Assembly (NCBI GenBank): GCA_030159075.1
Contig: BROG01000946.1
Span: 62,001-126,000 of the forward strand
Length of the DNA: 64,000 bases
Direction: 5' to 3'
Origin: Atrina japonica
Taxonomy: Eukaryota > Mollusca > Bivalvia > Pterioida > Pinnidae
Shown: positions 11,571 to 20,291 of the stretch, one piece after another
How the letters are laid out: each line of letters begins with the position of its first letter
Numbering within the stretch: the stretch's first letter is position 1
Translations under genes and position numbers: made by a program
Notes under the pieces: generated by a model
Database searches by the model: none
What the model was told of the DNA's origin: nothing
Seen by the model: the letters and a program-made list of their open reading frames with translations, nothing else

Positions 11571-12380
11571 CAAAATCACATTAATGAGTTAAACCTAGTT
11601 TTTCTCAGATAAACTACAATTTTCTCCCGTTAAACCTAGTTTTACTCAGTTACTTAGTTTTTCTCCACTTAATAAACCTAATTTTTCTCCAGTTAATCCA
11701 ATTTTTCTCGTAACCAAAATTAACTGGAGAAAAACTAAGTTTAACTGAAAAAAAACTAGGATTAACTGCGCTAAAATAGTATTAGTAATCATTAATGTTA
11801 TTGTGGCGCAGTTAAACTTAGTTTTCCTCAGTAAAACTTTTTTTTTTCAAGAAAAACTAGGTTTAACTCATTTCTGTGATTATGGCGCAGTTAAACCTAG
11901 TTTTTCTCAGTTTAACCGATTTTTTTTTCCAGTTAATGTGGTTTACTGAGAAAATATAGGTTTAACTGAAGAAAAACTAGGTTTAACTGAGAAAATTTAG
12001 GTTTAACTGATGAAACACTCCAAAATTACAACAATGAGTTAATCCTAGTTCAACCTAATTTTTCACCAGTTAATACTAGTTTTTCTCGTAACCCACATTA
12101 ACTGGACAAAAACTAGATTTAACAAAGAAAATCTAGAATTAATTGCGCCAATATCATATTAATACTCATTAATGTGATTGTGGCGCAGTTAAATCTAGTT
12201 TTTCTCAGTTAAACTAAGTTTTTCTCGAGAAAAACAAGGTTTAACTCATTTTTGTGATTTTGGCGCAGTTAAACCTAGTTTTTCTCCAGTTAATGTGGGT
12301 TACTGAGAAAAACTAGGTTTAACTGGAGAAAAACTGGGTTTAGCTGAGAAAAACTAGGTTTAACTCATTAATGTGATTTT
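11571..12380. repeat. Field of interspersed inverted repeats (GTTAAACCTAGTTTTTCTC)
   Basis: The word GTTAAACCTAGTTTTTCTC and its reverse complement GAGAAAAACTAGGTTTAAC occur more than a dozen times in alternating orientation, together with GGCGCAGTTAAAC and CATTAATGTGATT. The order suggests repeated foldback units of about 150-300 bases, each bounded by ATTAATGTGATT...GGCGCAG text. It ends about 280 bases left of the Polinton-like element. Confidence 0.85.
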
Positions 12381-12652
12381 GACTAGGCATATCAAATTTC
12401 ATTTTATGCGCCACTGGTGACTCATTTATGAACAGATTGCATTTTCATTCGCAAGCTATATAGATGTTGACATCAATTACGAATGAAAGACATCTCCTCT
12501 GAAAGATGTACCAAATATTTATCCTCTTTGATCAGTCCCTTTTGGGGCCCCTCTTCCATGGGTGCTAGCCCATTTTCATTCGCCAACTTTATGCAGCTTC
12601 ACATGAGATACTTTTTGACAAGTATTGTAAGTAAGAGTCGAAAATGTATAAA
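12381..12652. other. Left flank of the Polinton-like element
   Basis: AT-rich host sequence without a recognisable gene. It ends at the left copy of the target duplication. Confidence 0.6.
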
Positions 12653-12658
12653 AGTTAA
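12653..12658. other. Target site duplication, left copy (AGTTAA)
   Basis: The six bases AGTTAA directly precede the left terminal inverted repeat and are repeated exactly at 22491-22496, directly after the right one. A 6-bp duplication is what Polinton/Maverick integrases make. Confidence 0.85.
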
Positions 12659-12702
12659 TGTGTGTTGTGTTCTGGCAGTTAGCTGCCACTATTCCATGGT
12701 TC
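12659..12702 (+). repeat. Left terminal inverted repeat, 44 bp
   Basis: Begins TGTGTGTTGTGTTCTG and ends CTATTCCATGGTTC. It equals the reverse complement of 22447-22490 except for one base (G for A at 12675). The termini are TG...CA, as in retroviral-type integrase substrates. A 21-bp piece covering its inner end (12691-12711) is repeated at 12775-12795. Confidence 0.9.
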
Positions 12703-12795
12703 ATTTGTACCTCTAAATTCTTTATTCCAGCGATGTGCGAAGCAAAATGAATACGACAGTATCGTGCCATACCCATTCCATGGTTCATTTGTACC
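12691..12795 (+). repeat. Direct repeat at the inner edge of the left terminal repeat
   Basis: ATTCCATGGTTCATTTGTAC C occurs at 12691-12711 and again at 12775-12795, 84 bases apart. The intervening text has no coding potential that I can see. Confidence 0.8.
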
Positions 12796-12807
12796 GTATT
12801 GTTGCGT

Positions 12808-15800
12808 CGCACGTTGAAGGAAGAACTCGGCGAAGCTTCTACCGAGATGCAGCGTCGATTAATTAAATCTCGATATAAAAAATCCTACAGACGGATCTTC
12901 CTAAAAGTGTTGCCAAGGTCGAAGAAAAACGAAGACAAAGCCAATCCGTCAGACGGAAGTTACGCCGTACGTTGAAGGAAGAACTCGGCGAAGCTTCTAC
13001 CGAGATGCAGCGTCGATTAATTAAATCTCGATATAAAAAAATCCTACAGACATTCCTAAAGGTGCTGCCAAGCTCGAAGAAAAACGAAGACAAAGCCGAT
13101 ATCTGGATTTTGGCGATATCTATAGTTACTTCTATACGAGTTATAAGAGAGATGTTAGCAATCACATACGTCGAGCACATCTCAGAGCGTTATTAGAGTA
13201 TTTTAAAGACGATTTTCTCTCTAAAATTTCTAAAGAATTACAAAAGTGGTTCATAAAAATCCAAATTCAAGTCAAACAGCGATTCAAACGAGATGTCCTA
13301 AACGAAGGCTGGAGATTCACAACACAAACCCATAAAACTCTGCAACATCCGATCTCGAAGAGTTAATAGATTCGCTCGAAAAAACCGTTCAAGCGGGTCG
13401 TGGTGGGTCATCGAGGACGCGCAAATGATTTATTTAAATTTTACCAAGTATAATCCACCTTTAGGGTCATCCTATTTTAAGTTACCCAAGCAGATTGCGA
13501 ATAAGGGGGCTGTTATAAACGTTCAAAACAAGGATCAGAAATGTTTTAAGTATAGCGTATTAGCGTGCTTACATCACGACGATATTAAAGATCATCACTA
13601 TAGACCTCAAAAATATAAACCGTTTGTCGATAGATACGATTTCGATTGCATCGATTATCCGACTCCGTTAGAGCAAATACCCAAATTCGGAAAGCGTAAC
13701 GGACTCACCGTTAACGTTCTCGGGTGGACGGAAAGTAGAGGTTTCTTCCCTCAGTACATATCGAAAAATTTTAGCGATAAAGAAATTAATTTATTGTTGT
13801 TAGAAGGTCCAGAAAATAAGCGGCATTATTCTTGGATTAAGAATACATCCAGATTGTTATCTTCCCACTCAAAACATGATGGAAAATCATATCCATGTCT
13901 TCGTTGTCTTAAAATACTATCGAGCGAGGACGTTTATAAAAAGCACGTGGCCGATTGTCGTGGTATTAACAATCCGCCCATGAAACCCATCATGCCCGAG
14001 GAGGGTAAAAATCTTCTCAAGTTTAAGAATTACGGTAATAAACAGCCCGTGCATGCTACGATCTATGCGGATTTCGAGTGTATTATTTCACCCATCAACG
14101 AACAGGCGGGCGATAAAACGACAAAGACGTCGCGTCACTATCCTTCTGGATACTGTTATGTAGTCGTTTGGAGAACGGAGAAGGGTATCTATAAGATCGA
14201 AGAGCCCCAACTCTATCGCGGGGAGAATGCCGTGAAACATCTTCTAGAAAGTTTACGGCGAGAAAAACAAAAGATTGACGACATTTGTTCTAAGAAAAAA
14301 GAGCTCTGTATGACCCACGAGGATAAGAAACGCTTTAAGGAGGCTAAGCGATGTTGGATTTGCGGAGATGAATTTTCGGGGAACACGCGGTCTTCATTAT
14401 GGGATCAGAGAAGTAAACTTTTAAAGGAACAGGAAAAATTACTCAGTTTGACGTCTTTGGAGAAGGACGATCGTCACGATGGCATAAAAATTGAGCTCGA
14501 CGAAATCATGAAAGAAATCAACGACGAGAAATTCGATCTCATCAAAGTCAGAGATCATTGTCACCTTTCTGGTAAATTTCGAGGTGCGGCTCATAATAAG
14601 TGTAATAGATTAGTGAGAAGGGCAAAACACATACCCGTCGTCTTTCATAATCTTCGCGGTTACGATTCCCATTTAATATTATCGGAACTGGAAGTGGATG
14701 AACCGGTCAATTGCATTCCGATGAATCACGAAAAGTTGATCAGTTTCTCTGTCGGATCCTTGAGATTTATCGACTGTTCCAATTCTTATCGTGTAGTCTC
14801 GAGACGTTAGCTAAAAAATCTAAACGATTATCCCATCACGAAATTTATATTCGAGGATGCCTCGCTTTTAACGAGAAAGGGGGTCTATCCCTACGAATAT
14901 ATTCTATCGATAGGTTTAATGAAACCGCTCTACCGCCGAAGGAAGCTTTTTACAGTGCGTTATCGGATACTCACATTTCTCAAAAAGAGTACGATCACGC
15001 TCAAACCGTTTGGCGTCACTACGGATGTAAGGACATGGGAGATTATCACGATTTGTATTTAAGATCGGACACGGTCTTATTAGCCGACGTGTTCGAAGAG
15101 TTTCGCAACATTTCCTTAGAACACTACGCATTAGATCCGTGTCGTTATTACACGGCTCCAGGTTTAGCGTGGGATGCTGCGTTGCTCACCTCCAAAATTG
15201 AATTAGAGTTGCTCACCGATTACGACATGCATTTATTTATCGAAAAGGGGATCAGAGGTGGGATCACCTACGTTCCGCAACGTATTCTAAAGCGAACAAC
15301 ACATATTTGGATGATTATGATCCCGATCTACCCTCCAAGTACATCATGTATTTAGATGCTAATGCTCTTTATAGTGAGGCCATGAAGCATCCCTTACCCT
15401 GTAGAAACTTTGAATGGATCAACGGAGTGCCAGATCCGTGTCATCCGCCAGAGGGAAAGGGCTCGAAGTCGATCTAGAGTATCCGAAAGAATTGCACGAG
15501 GCGCACAACAATTATCCGCTCGCTCCGGAAACGTTAAAGGTAGATGTGGATGATCTTTCCGAGCATCAGAAAGACAAGATGAAAGGGTATGGGATGCGCG
15601 ACACGGGACCCAAAAAGCTCGTGCCCAATCTACGAGATAAAAAGGAATACGTCGTGCACTACGAAACGTTAAAACTCTATCTCGAGTTGGGATTGAAATT
15701 AACCAAAGTGCATAGAACTTTACGCTTTGACGAAGAGCCGTGGCTCGCGAGTTACATCGATAAAAACACTCGATTGCGTCAACGGGCCAAAAACGATTTC

Positions 15801-16579
15801 GAAAAGGATTTCTTCAAACTCATGAACAATGCCGTGTTCGGGAAGACCATGGAGAATAAACGGAACAGGATCGATCTGAAAATAGTGAGCGCGAACGACA
15901 AAGATAGAAGAATTCAAAAGATGACCGCTTCGCCCTCCTACGACGGGTTGACCAAGATTAACGACAACATGGCCTTTCTTCACTTTAAGCCGACGAGCGT
16001 TAAATTAGACAAACCCATTTACTGTGGCATGGCTATCTTGGATTTATCGAAAACGCACATGTATAATTGGTATTATAATCATCTAAAAGCGAAATACGGA
16101 GACAAATGCAATCTACTGTATACGGATACGGACTCTCTTATAGTCGAGATTGAAACGGAAGACGTCTATCGGGACATGCGCGAACATGAGGACGAATATG
16201 ATTTTTCCAATTACGATGTCTTCCTTGAAACAAAGATAAAAATAAAAAGGTGATCGGTAAATTTAAAGACGAATGCGGAGGGAAACTCATCAAAAAATTC
16301 GTCGGATTAAGACCTAAAATGTACGCCATCTTAATGAAGGACGATAACGTTTCCAAACGAGCGAAAGGCGTGAAACGATGCATCTTGAAAAACACGATAG
16401 ACTTTAACGATTATGAGGAGTCTCTCTTTCACGACGTCAAGATATCGCGCGAGATGTACACTCTACGTTCGTATAAACAGATCATTTACGGGATCATACA
16501 ATATAAGACGGCGTTAGATTCCCTGGATACGAAAGTCTACATTTGGGAGGATCGCATTCACACGTATGCATTGAAATAA
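12808..16579 (+). pseudogene. Protein-primed family B DNA polymerase, frameshifted
   Basis: The enzyme would copy the element from its protein-bound ends. The longest open part (13425-14810) carries a CxxC...HxxxC zinc-like cluster (13896-13958), Exo I YADFECI (about 14061), a CWIC plus RDHCH...NKCN insert of endonuclease VII/HNH type (14352-14610), and Exo II HNLRGYDSH (about 14646). Exo III (YLRSDTVLLAD) lies at 15041-15100, motif A (MYLDANALYSEAM) near 15345, motif B (NNAVFGKTMEN) near 15825, motif C YTDTDSL near 16118, and a C-terminal GLRPKMY near 16300. Reading frame changes occur near 13350, 13404, 14775, 14815, 14905, 15300, 15465 and 16245. The region 12808-13350 encodes the N-terminal part and holds a tandem duplication. 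All catalytic motifs survive; the frame does not. Some shifts could be sequencing errors, but eight is too many for that alone. Confidence 0.9.
12811..13100 (+). repeat. Tandem duplication inside the polymerase N-terminal region
   Basis: The segment starting ACGTTGAAGGAAGAACTCGG at 12811 starts again at 12969, with about 130 matching bases and small indels. The 158-base offset is one base short of 53 codons and copy 1 has lost an A in a homopolymer, so the duplication was probably in frame when made. Confidence 0.85.
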
Positions 16580-16585
16580 AAAAAA

Positions 16586-16607
16586 TTATTATCTATATAG
16601 ATAATAA
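16586..16607. terminator. 22-bp perfect palindrome between converging genes
   Basis: TTATTATCTATATAGATAAT AA is its own reverse complement. It lies 7 bases after the polymerase stop and just before the integrase stop on the other strand. Its place suggests a shared transcript-end signal for the two converging units, or a cruciform. The terminator role is inference. Confidence 0.55.
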
Positions 16608-16608
16608 A

Positions 16609-17478
16609 TTAATCCACCACCATCAACTCTACTCGAACGAAATTTCTCTGAGGAGCGGGTTCTTTTAGGTAATAGACGTCGATGCCCTGCATTTTAAACT
16701 GACGATCGATGTCGTGTTTGTCCACGCTCCAAATGGGATCGGACGCCCTGCGTTTTCCGCCTTCCAACTCCCCGGGTTGATAGAGATATCTAACTTTATT
16801 AAACGGACCCACCGGCGATCGAACTTCGGTGGAAGGTATTTTCGCTTCGGGAGGTTTGGTCTCGTCGTTGATCGCTTTCACGACGTCCGGCAACCGTGTC
16901 ACCCATTCTCTGTTTCTGTCCTTAGATGTCATCTCTTTGTCGTATTGATAACTGAAAAGTTTTTCGCCTAACGTTTTATTAAATCGTTCGACGATGGCTT
17001 GGTCGCGATGAACGTCGACTCGTCCCCTTCTTATTCTCGCGTCGTGTCGGGGCATGAGTTTGGAGACGGCACCCATGAATTCGCGACCTGGATCGACTTG
17101 CAATAATTTCGGAAACGTTAACCGTCTTTTGTAATTTTTTTCGAAAGCGTCTGCCACTTCTTTACTGTCTTTGGTCGTCAAAGGTTCAGCTTCTTTGTAC
17201 CGAGTGCCCACGTCTACCACGGTTAACGTGTATTTGTACGTTTTCCTACCCACCTTATCGTGTGGTAAAAACAATAGATCAGCCTGGTGAATGTCGTTTT
17301 CTTTCGCGTGTTCGAATTGAGGTCTTACGATTTTCTTGGGTGCGGGTAGATAGATTTGCCACACGTCTTGTTTTTTCAGGAAATCGAACGCTTCCTTTTC
17401 GTCGACGTTAGCCGCTTTGGCCAATTTCTCGATGGCCGCCTTTCCTTTCCAATAGTGTTTGTAATAGATCTCTTCCAT
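16609..17478 (-). CDS. Retroviral-type (rve) integrase of the Polinton class
   Basis: An intact 289-residue protein that would insert the element DNA into host chromosomes. The catalytic triad is visible: D67 in HQADLLFLP, D129 in LLQVDPGREF and E164 in AIVERFNKTLGEKL, with the last two separated by 34 residues as expected for a DD-E integrase. VVDVGTRY at 88-95 is the conserved strand after the first aspartate. The C-terminal part (IWSVDKHDIDRQF...YYLKEP) looks like the chromodomain- or SH3-like tail of Polinton and Ty3-type integrases. I see no HHCC zinc motif at the N-terminus. It converges with the polymerase, 30 bases away, across a palindrome. The start at 17478 follows an A/T-rich leader and fits family length. 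Confidence 0.92.
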   Translation of the reverse strand: MEEIYYKHYWKGKAAIEKLAKAANVDEKEAFDFLKKQDVWQIYLPAPKKIVRPQFEHAKENDIHQADLLFLPHDKVGRKTYKYTLTVVDVGTRYKEAEPLTTKDSKEVADAFEKNYKRRLTFPKLLQVDPGREFMGAVSKLMPRHDARIRRGRVDVHRDQAIVERFNKTLGEKLFSYQYDKEMTSKDRNREWVTRLPDVVKAINDETKPPEAKIPSTEVRSPVGPFNKVRYLYQPGELEGGKRRASDPIWSVDKHDIDRQFKMQGIDVYYLKEPAPQRNFVRVELMVVD

Positions 17479-17530
17479 TTTACTTTATGCGACATTTTTT
17501 TTACGCCATAGAACACTAACCCCGTTCCGA

Positions 17531-17857
17531 TCAACACGAAGAGGATTTCTTTATCTTTTTGCTCTTCGGAGGGTTGATAAAAATCTCCTCTTCTCCCATC
17601 ATCTGCGAGTAGAGAGACATGGCGGCGTCCACTTCTTTATAGGTGTATAACGCGTGTCCTTCTTTTTTCAATCTCTCGTTTAAAAAGTCTAATCGTTTCG
17701 TGCGTTTGTGATTCCATTCGTCTCTGGCCTTGGTCAGTTTTTCCATCGCTTCGTCGTGTCTTTTTTGCTCGTCGTGATTCGAAAATAAAAATTGCGATCC
17801 AGAAAACGCCAGGGCGTTGACCAATGCACCACCCACCATCATCGCTATCGTTGCCAT
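17531..17857 (-). CDS. Small membrane/coiled-coil protein of the element (108 aa)
   Basis: Residues about 4-25 are hydrophobic and small (MMVGGALVNALAFSG), a likely membrane segment. They are followed by a strongly charged helix with heptad character (HDEQKRHDEAMEKLTKARDEW to about 70) and a basic tail (KSKKIKK). The function is not known to me. I recall similar short proteins encoded near B-type polymerases and integrases in cnidarian genome data, but have not checked this. It lies 52 bases upstream of the integrase on the same strand. The sequence CTCTATATAAAAA stands just before the ATG. A virion membrane or scaffold role would be a guess. Confidence 0.75.
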   Translation of the reverse strand: MATIAMMVGGALVNALAFSGSQFLFSNHDEQKRHDEAMEKLTKARDEWNHKRTKRLDFLNERLKKEGHALYTYKEVDAAMSLYSQMMGEEEIFINPPKSKKIKKSSSC

Positions 17858-17878
17858 TTTTTATATAGAGGTTTTATT

Positions 17879-18103
17879 TTATTTCATGATATCGGCTGGA
17901 ATGATTCCCTTTTTGACCAACATGTCCTTGGTGTAATTGGCGAGAGCAAATTCGAGAAGGATCATTCCGAAATCCTTTGGATCTAAATCCATCTTAGGTA
18001 CAGGCATCTTTAAAAATTTCTTGGCGAGTTGCGCGTATCCGATGGCAATTCCCGTATTGACGGCTGCGTGATACGCGGTGTTGACCAAATCTTTTTCACT
18101 CAT
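17879..18103 (-). CDS. Small hydrophobic protein of the element (74 aa)
   Basis: The sequence has two helical hydrophobic stretches, about residues 9-30 (AYHAAVNTGIAIGYAQ) and 44-58 (DFGMILLEFALANY), and ends in KKGIIPADIMK. No domain is recognised. The first dozen residues (MSEKDLVNTAYHAAV) resemble the start of a short frame encoded at 18196-18299 (MCETNLVNTAVNMA), so this gene's 5' end was probably duplicated. It belongs to the - strand column, 21 bases from its downstream neighbour. Confidence 0.7.
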   Translation of the reverse strand: MSEKDLVNTAYHAAVNTGIAIGYAQLAKKFLKMPVPKMDLDPKDFGMILLEFALANYTKDMLVKKGIIPADIMK

Positions 18104-18120
18104 TCTTTTTTAATACGAGA

Positions 18121-18300
18121 GAAAATTATTTATAACATTTCAAGGGTGTTGGGTTTTGGAATTAATGGTTTTTTTTTATGTAGTCCACTCGTTAGCCATT
18201 TCCAGCTATCGTTGCTAATAGCATTGCCATCGTTGCTATTACCATTGCTATTACCAATGCCATATTGACGGCGGTGTTGACCAAATTTGTTTCGCACATT
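18121..18300 (-). pseudogene. Chimeric decayed duplicate of two neighbouring genes
   Basis: On the - strand a 35-codon frame starts at 18298 with MCETNLVNTAVNMA, like the start of the 74-aa gene. It then runs into DNA that matches the middle and end of the 112-aa gene at 18307-18645: the words GATAGCTGGAAATGGCTA and AACATTTCA-A/T-GGG-T/C-GTTGGGTTTTGG occur in both. The segment therefore looks like a duplication fused across two genes and then decayed. No separate function is likely. Confidence 0.65.
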
Positions 18301-18306
18301 CTTTAT

Positions 18307-18645
18307 TTATAACATTTCATGGGCGTTGGGTTTTGGAGGTTGAATTACTTTGGGTTTTGGTGGAATTACTTTTGGTTCTGGTGAAACTACTGGGGCTTGA
18401 ATTACTTTTGGTTCTGTTTTTATGTAGACTAGAAATCCAACAACCGCGAGTCCACCCGCTAGCCATTTCCAGCTATCGTTACTAATAGCATTGCCATCGT
18501 TGCTATTAACATAGCTATTAGCATTGCTATCGTTGCTATTAGCTTTGCTATTCCATCTACGTTTGGCACCCTTCTTCCCCGCTTCCTGACGTTTTGGATT
18601 CTTCTTCTTTATTTCCGTCGTCCCTATTAATTCCTCCGGATTCAT
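18307..18645 (-). CDS. Basic, Asn-rich single-pass membrane protein (112 aa)
   Basis: Residues about 11-33 are lysine/arginine-rich (KKKNPKRQEAGKKGAKRRW). Residues 34-56 are an Asn/Ser repeat built on the words SNDSNAN and NGNAISND. Residues about 58-75 form a hydrophobic segment (WKWLAGGLAVVGFLVYI), and the tail is a proline-lysine repeat (PKVIPPKPKVIQPPKPN). The basic part could bind DNA and the tail could sit across a membrane, but no family is recognised. The start codon overlaps, in another frame, the former coding end of the gene upstream (18557-19093). A decayed partial duplicate follows at 18121-18300. Confidence 0.7.
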   Translation of the reverse strand: MNPEELIGTTEIKKKNPKRQEAGKKGAKRRWNSKANSNDSNANSYVNSNDGNAISNDSWKWLAGGLAVVGFLVYIKTEPKVIQAPVVSPEPKVIPPKPKVIQPPKPNAHEML

Positions 18646-19093
18646 CGTGTTTTTCTATAACGTCAGATTTTTTAAATCTGATAATGTGGCGGCTAGTCGT
18701 GGCGGCTATACTGAGAGGTGCTAAATACGCTCCGTATTTTTAATATAAACTACAACACACTTTGCCTATGGCTGCGTCCAAGAAGGGGTCTTCGTTCAAA
18801 TCCTCGATCAGTTTGGGTTCGTCTTTGATGTCGAAAAAATATTTAAGTCCTTGCGAATACAGACAGATGACGGAATTTGCTATCGATTTGGCCATGGGCA
18901 TGTTGAGTCGAGCGTGTAATAGACGACTCAGGGTTTTGACCTCCTTGTCGTTCATCTTTTCCAATTCGGAAGGCGTCACGTCTTTTCCTAGAAAATGACG
19001 CGCACGTCCGGAACCGACGATGGTCGATAATCTGTCTTTGGGAGATATATCTCTGTCGGGTATATCGTTCGCTAATACGTCGTCCGCATTCAT
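18557..19093 (-). pseudogene. Element gene with one in-frame stop (TAA at 18740-18742)
   Basis: The ATG at 19093 opens 117 codons (MNADDVLANDIPDRDIS...) with the charged motif VGSGRARHFLGKD and the end DPFLDAAIGKVCC, where a TAA stops it. In the same frame the DNA stays open for 60 more codons to 18557, and the first part of that extension (GAYLAPLSIAATTSRH) has the amphipathic look of continued coding sequence. I recall cnidarian proteins with the same block order that run through this point, which supports a nonsense mutation. The longer frame from 19291 is rejected because a separate 50-aa gene occupies that DNA. No function is known to me. Confidence 0.65.
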
Positions 19094-19122
19094 GTTTTTA
19101 TTTTTAATAGAGATACATTTTT

Positions 19123-19275
19123 TTATAAAGAATGCAATATTTTTCTTAGCCATTTTTCCGTTAGGCGATAACGTTCTAAGCGTAAAATATAGAATATCAC
19201 GGCTAATAGTACCAAGATCCATAAAACGATAAACGACAGCAACACGAACACGACTATCTCGGTAAAACGTTTCAT
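19123..19275 (-). CDS. Single-pass membrane microprotein (50 aa)
   Basis: Fifty codons from an ATG at 19275, in a different frame from the longer open frame overlapping it. Residues 6-31 are almost wholly hydrophobic (IVVFVLLSFIVLWILVLLAV), followed by a basic amphipathic end (RLERYRLTEKWLRKILHSL). It sits in the gap between two other genes of the column and has its own A/T-rich leader. No homology is recognised. The even spacing supports a real gene, but its size keeps confidence moderate. Confidence 0.55.
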   Translation of the reverse strand: MKRFTEIVVFVLLSFIVLWILVLLAVIFYILRLERYRLTEKWLRKILHSL

Positions 19276-19298
19276 ATTTTATGTTAAACAATCTATAG

Positions 19299-19871
19299 TT
19301 ATCGCGAAGTGGATTTGTTTACGAGGTCTTGGAATTGCTTGCGTAAATCCTCCGTCTCTTTGTCCGACTCCTTTTTTATGACCTTGTGGGTAGAATAGAG
19401 TTTGTCTTTCATCTCGCGATACTTGGTCAACTCGTGGGATACGGTGGCAAATTCTTCGTTCGAGATCTTCCCGTCCTCGAGCGCTCGACTCACCAGATCC
19501 GATATCGAATTAAGTTTACTCTCCGCGAGTTTAGTGATCTTGAGGTGTTTTTCCGATTTTTTCAGCAGTAATCGTCTTATCCCTTTCATGGCCAGCCCCA
19601 CCGAACCTACGGTCAAGGCTATAATTTGGAGAGGTTATCCCGCGATGGGAACGAGAAATCCGAGTCCTCCGACGACGAGGCCTCCCGAGATGAGAGCCGC
19701 GTCGACGCCGTCTGCGGTGTTCACCGTTCGTTTATACTTTTTATGGATGCTCTTCCGCGTTTCTATCTCTCGACGAAACGTCTGTTCGATCTCGCCGATT
19801 CGTTTTAAACGATATTGTTGCGGATCGCTTTCTATTGGTTCTAACGTCGGATATAATTCGTTTTTACTCAT
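19299..19871 (-). pseudogene. Membrane plus coiled-coil gene with one in-frame stop (TAA at 19635-19637)
   Basis: The frame from the ATG at 19871 gives a charged N-terminal helix (IGEIEQTFRREIETRKSIHK), then the glycine-rich hydrophobic stretch ALISGGLVVGGLGFL, and meets TAA. The same frame is open on the far side for 112 codons: more hydrophobic residues (SVGLAMKG), then a long charged helix (KLAESKLNSISDLVSRALED, HELTKYREMKDKL). Hydrophobic text spans both sides, so this was one protein of about 190 residues. I recall related cnidarian proteins with the two halves joined. The role is unknown; a membrane-anchored coiled coil is all that can be said. Confidence 0.7.
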
Positions 19872-19898
19872 CTCTTTTTTCTTATACGCGAAAAATTT

Positions 19899-20282
19899 TT
19901 ATATGGCTGATACGACGACGCCGTTGACGGTCCCCGATTTCGACCCTTTATTCACTCCAAAATTTAGAACGTCACCCGATGTCACTCTTAATGGAGGATT
20001 CAACGTGACGACGTCGCCGGTTTTCGTTTGAAGGGTCTTGTGTTCGACGTCGTTCAAAATTAACGTCACGTCTAATTCTCCCAAGAGTCCGAGGCGAAAG
20101 ACGTGACCGTCGAACAACATCTTCATGCCCAGCGACGGTCTGATTCTTCGGTTTTTATTCACGTCGAATTGGAACGTGTTCATGATGCGACGGTTTTTGG
20201 TCAACATGTTGACCTCTTCTTTAATGTCTTCCAAGAGTTCTTCTCTTTCTAAGTCGTCGTAATAGAATCCCGATCTAGACAT
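19899..20282 (-). CDS. Unidentified element protein, strand-rich C-terminus (127 aa)
   Basis: A tyrosine/acid-rich start (SRSGFYYDDLEREELLEDIKEE) is followed by a basic stretch (KNRRIMNTFQFDVNKNRRIRPSLGMKM). The second half is rich in valine, threonine and glycine with alternating hydrophobic residues (LDVTLILNDVEHKTLQTKTGDVVTLNPPLRV). That pattern suggests beta strands and might mean a structural protein. No family is recognised. It starts after AATAAAAAGGA and ends 28 bases before the next gene. Confidence 0.65.
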   Translation of the reverse strand: MSRSGFYYDDLEREELLEDIKEEVNMLTKNRRIMNTFQFDVNKNRRIRPSLGMKMLFDGHVFRLGLLGELDVTLILNDVEHKTLQTKTGDVVTLNPPLRVTSGDVLNFGVNKGSKSGTVNGVVVSAI

Positions 20283-20291
20283 TCCTTTTTA

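Noticed and set aside
11571..12380. A CRISPR-like array
   Set aside because: Repeats alternate in orientation, spacing is irregular and this is an animal genome; no associated genes.
12483..12812. Open frames across the left end of the element
   Set aside because: They run through the target duplication and terminal repeat and carry no motif.
18740..19291. 183-codon - strand frame starting at 19291
   Set aside because: Its first 66 codons lie over a better-supported 50-codon membrane gene in another frame, and the ATG at 19093 has the A/T-rich leader seen elsewhere. The shorter start was used.
19402..20031. 209-codon + strand frame
   Set aside because: Opposite-strand shadow across three - strand genes and their gaps; serine/arginine/proline composition typical of antisense frames.
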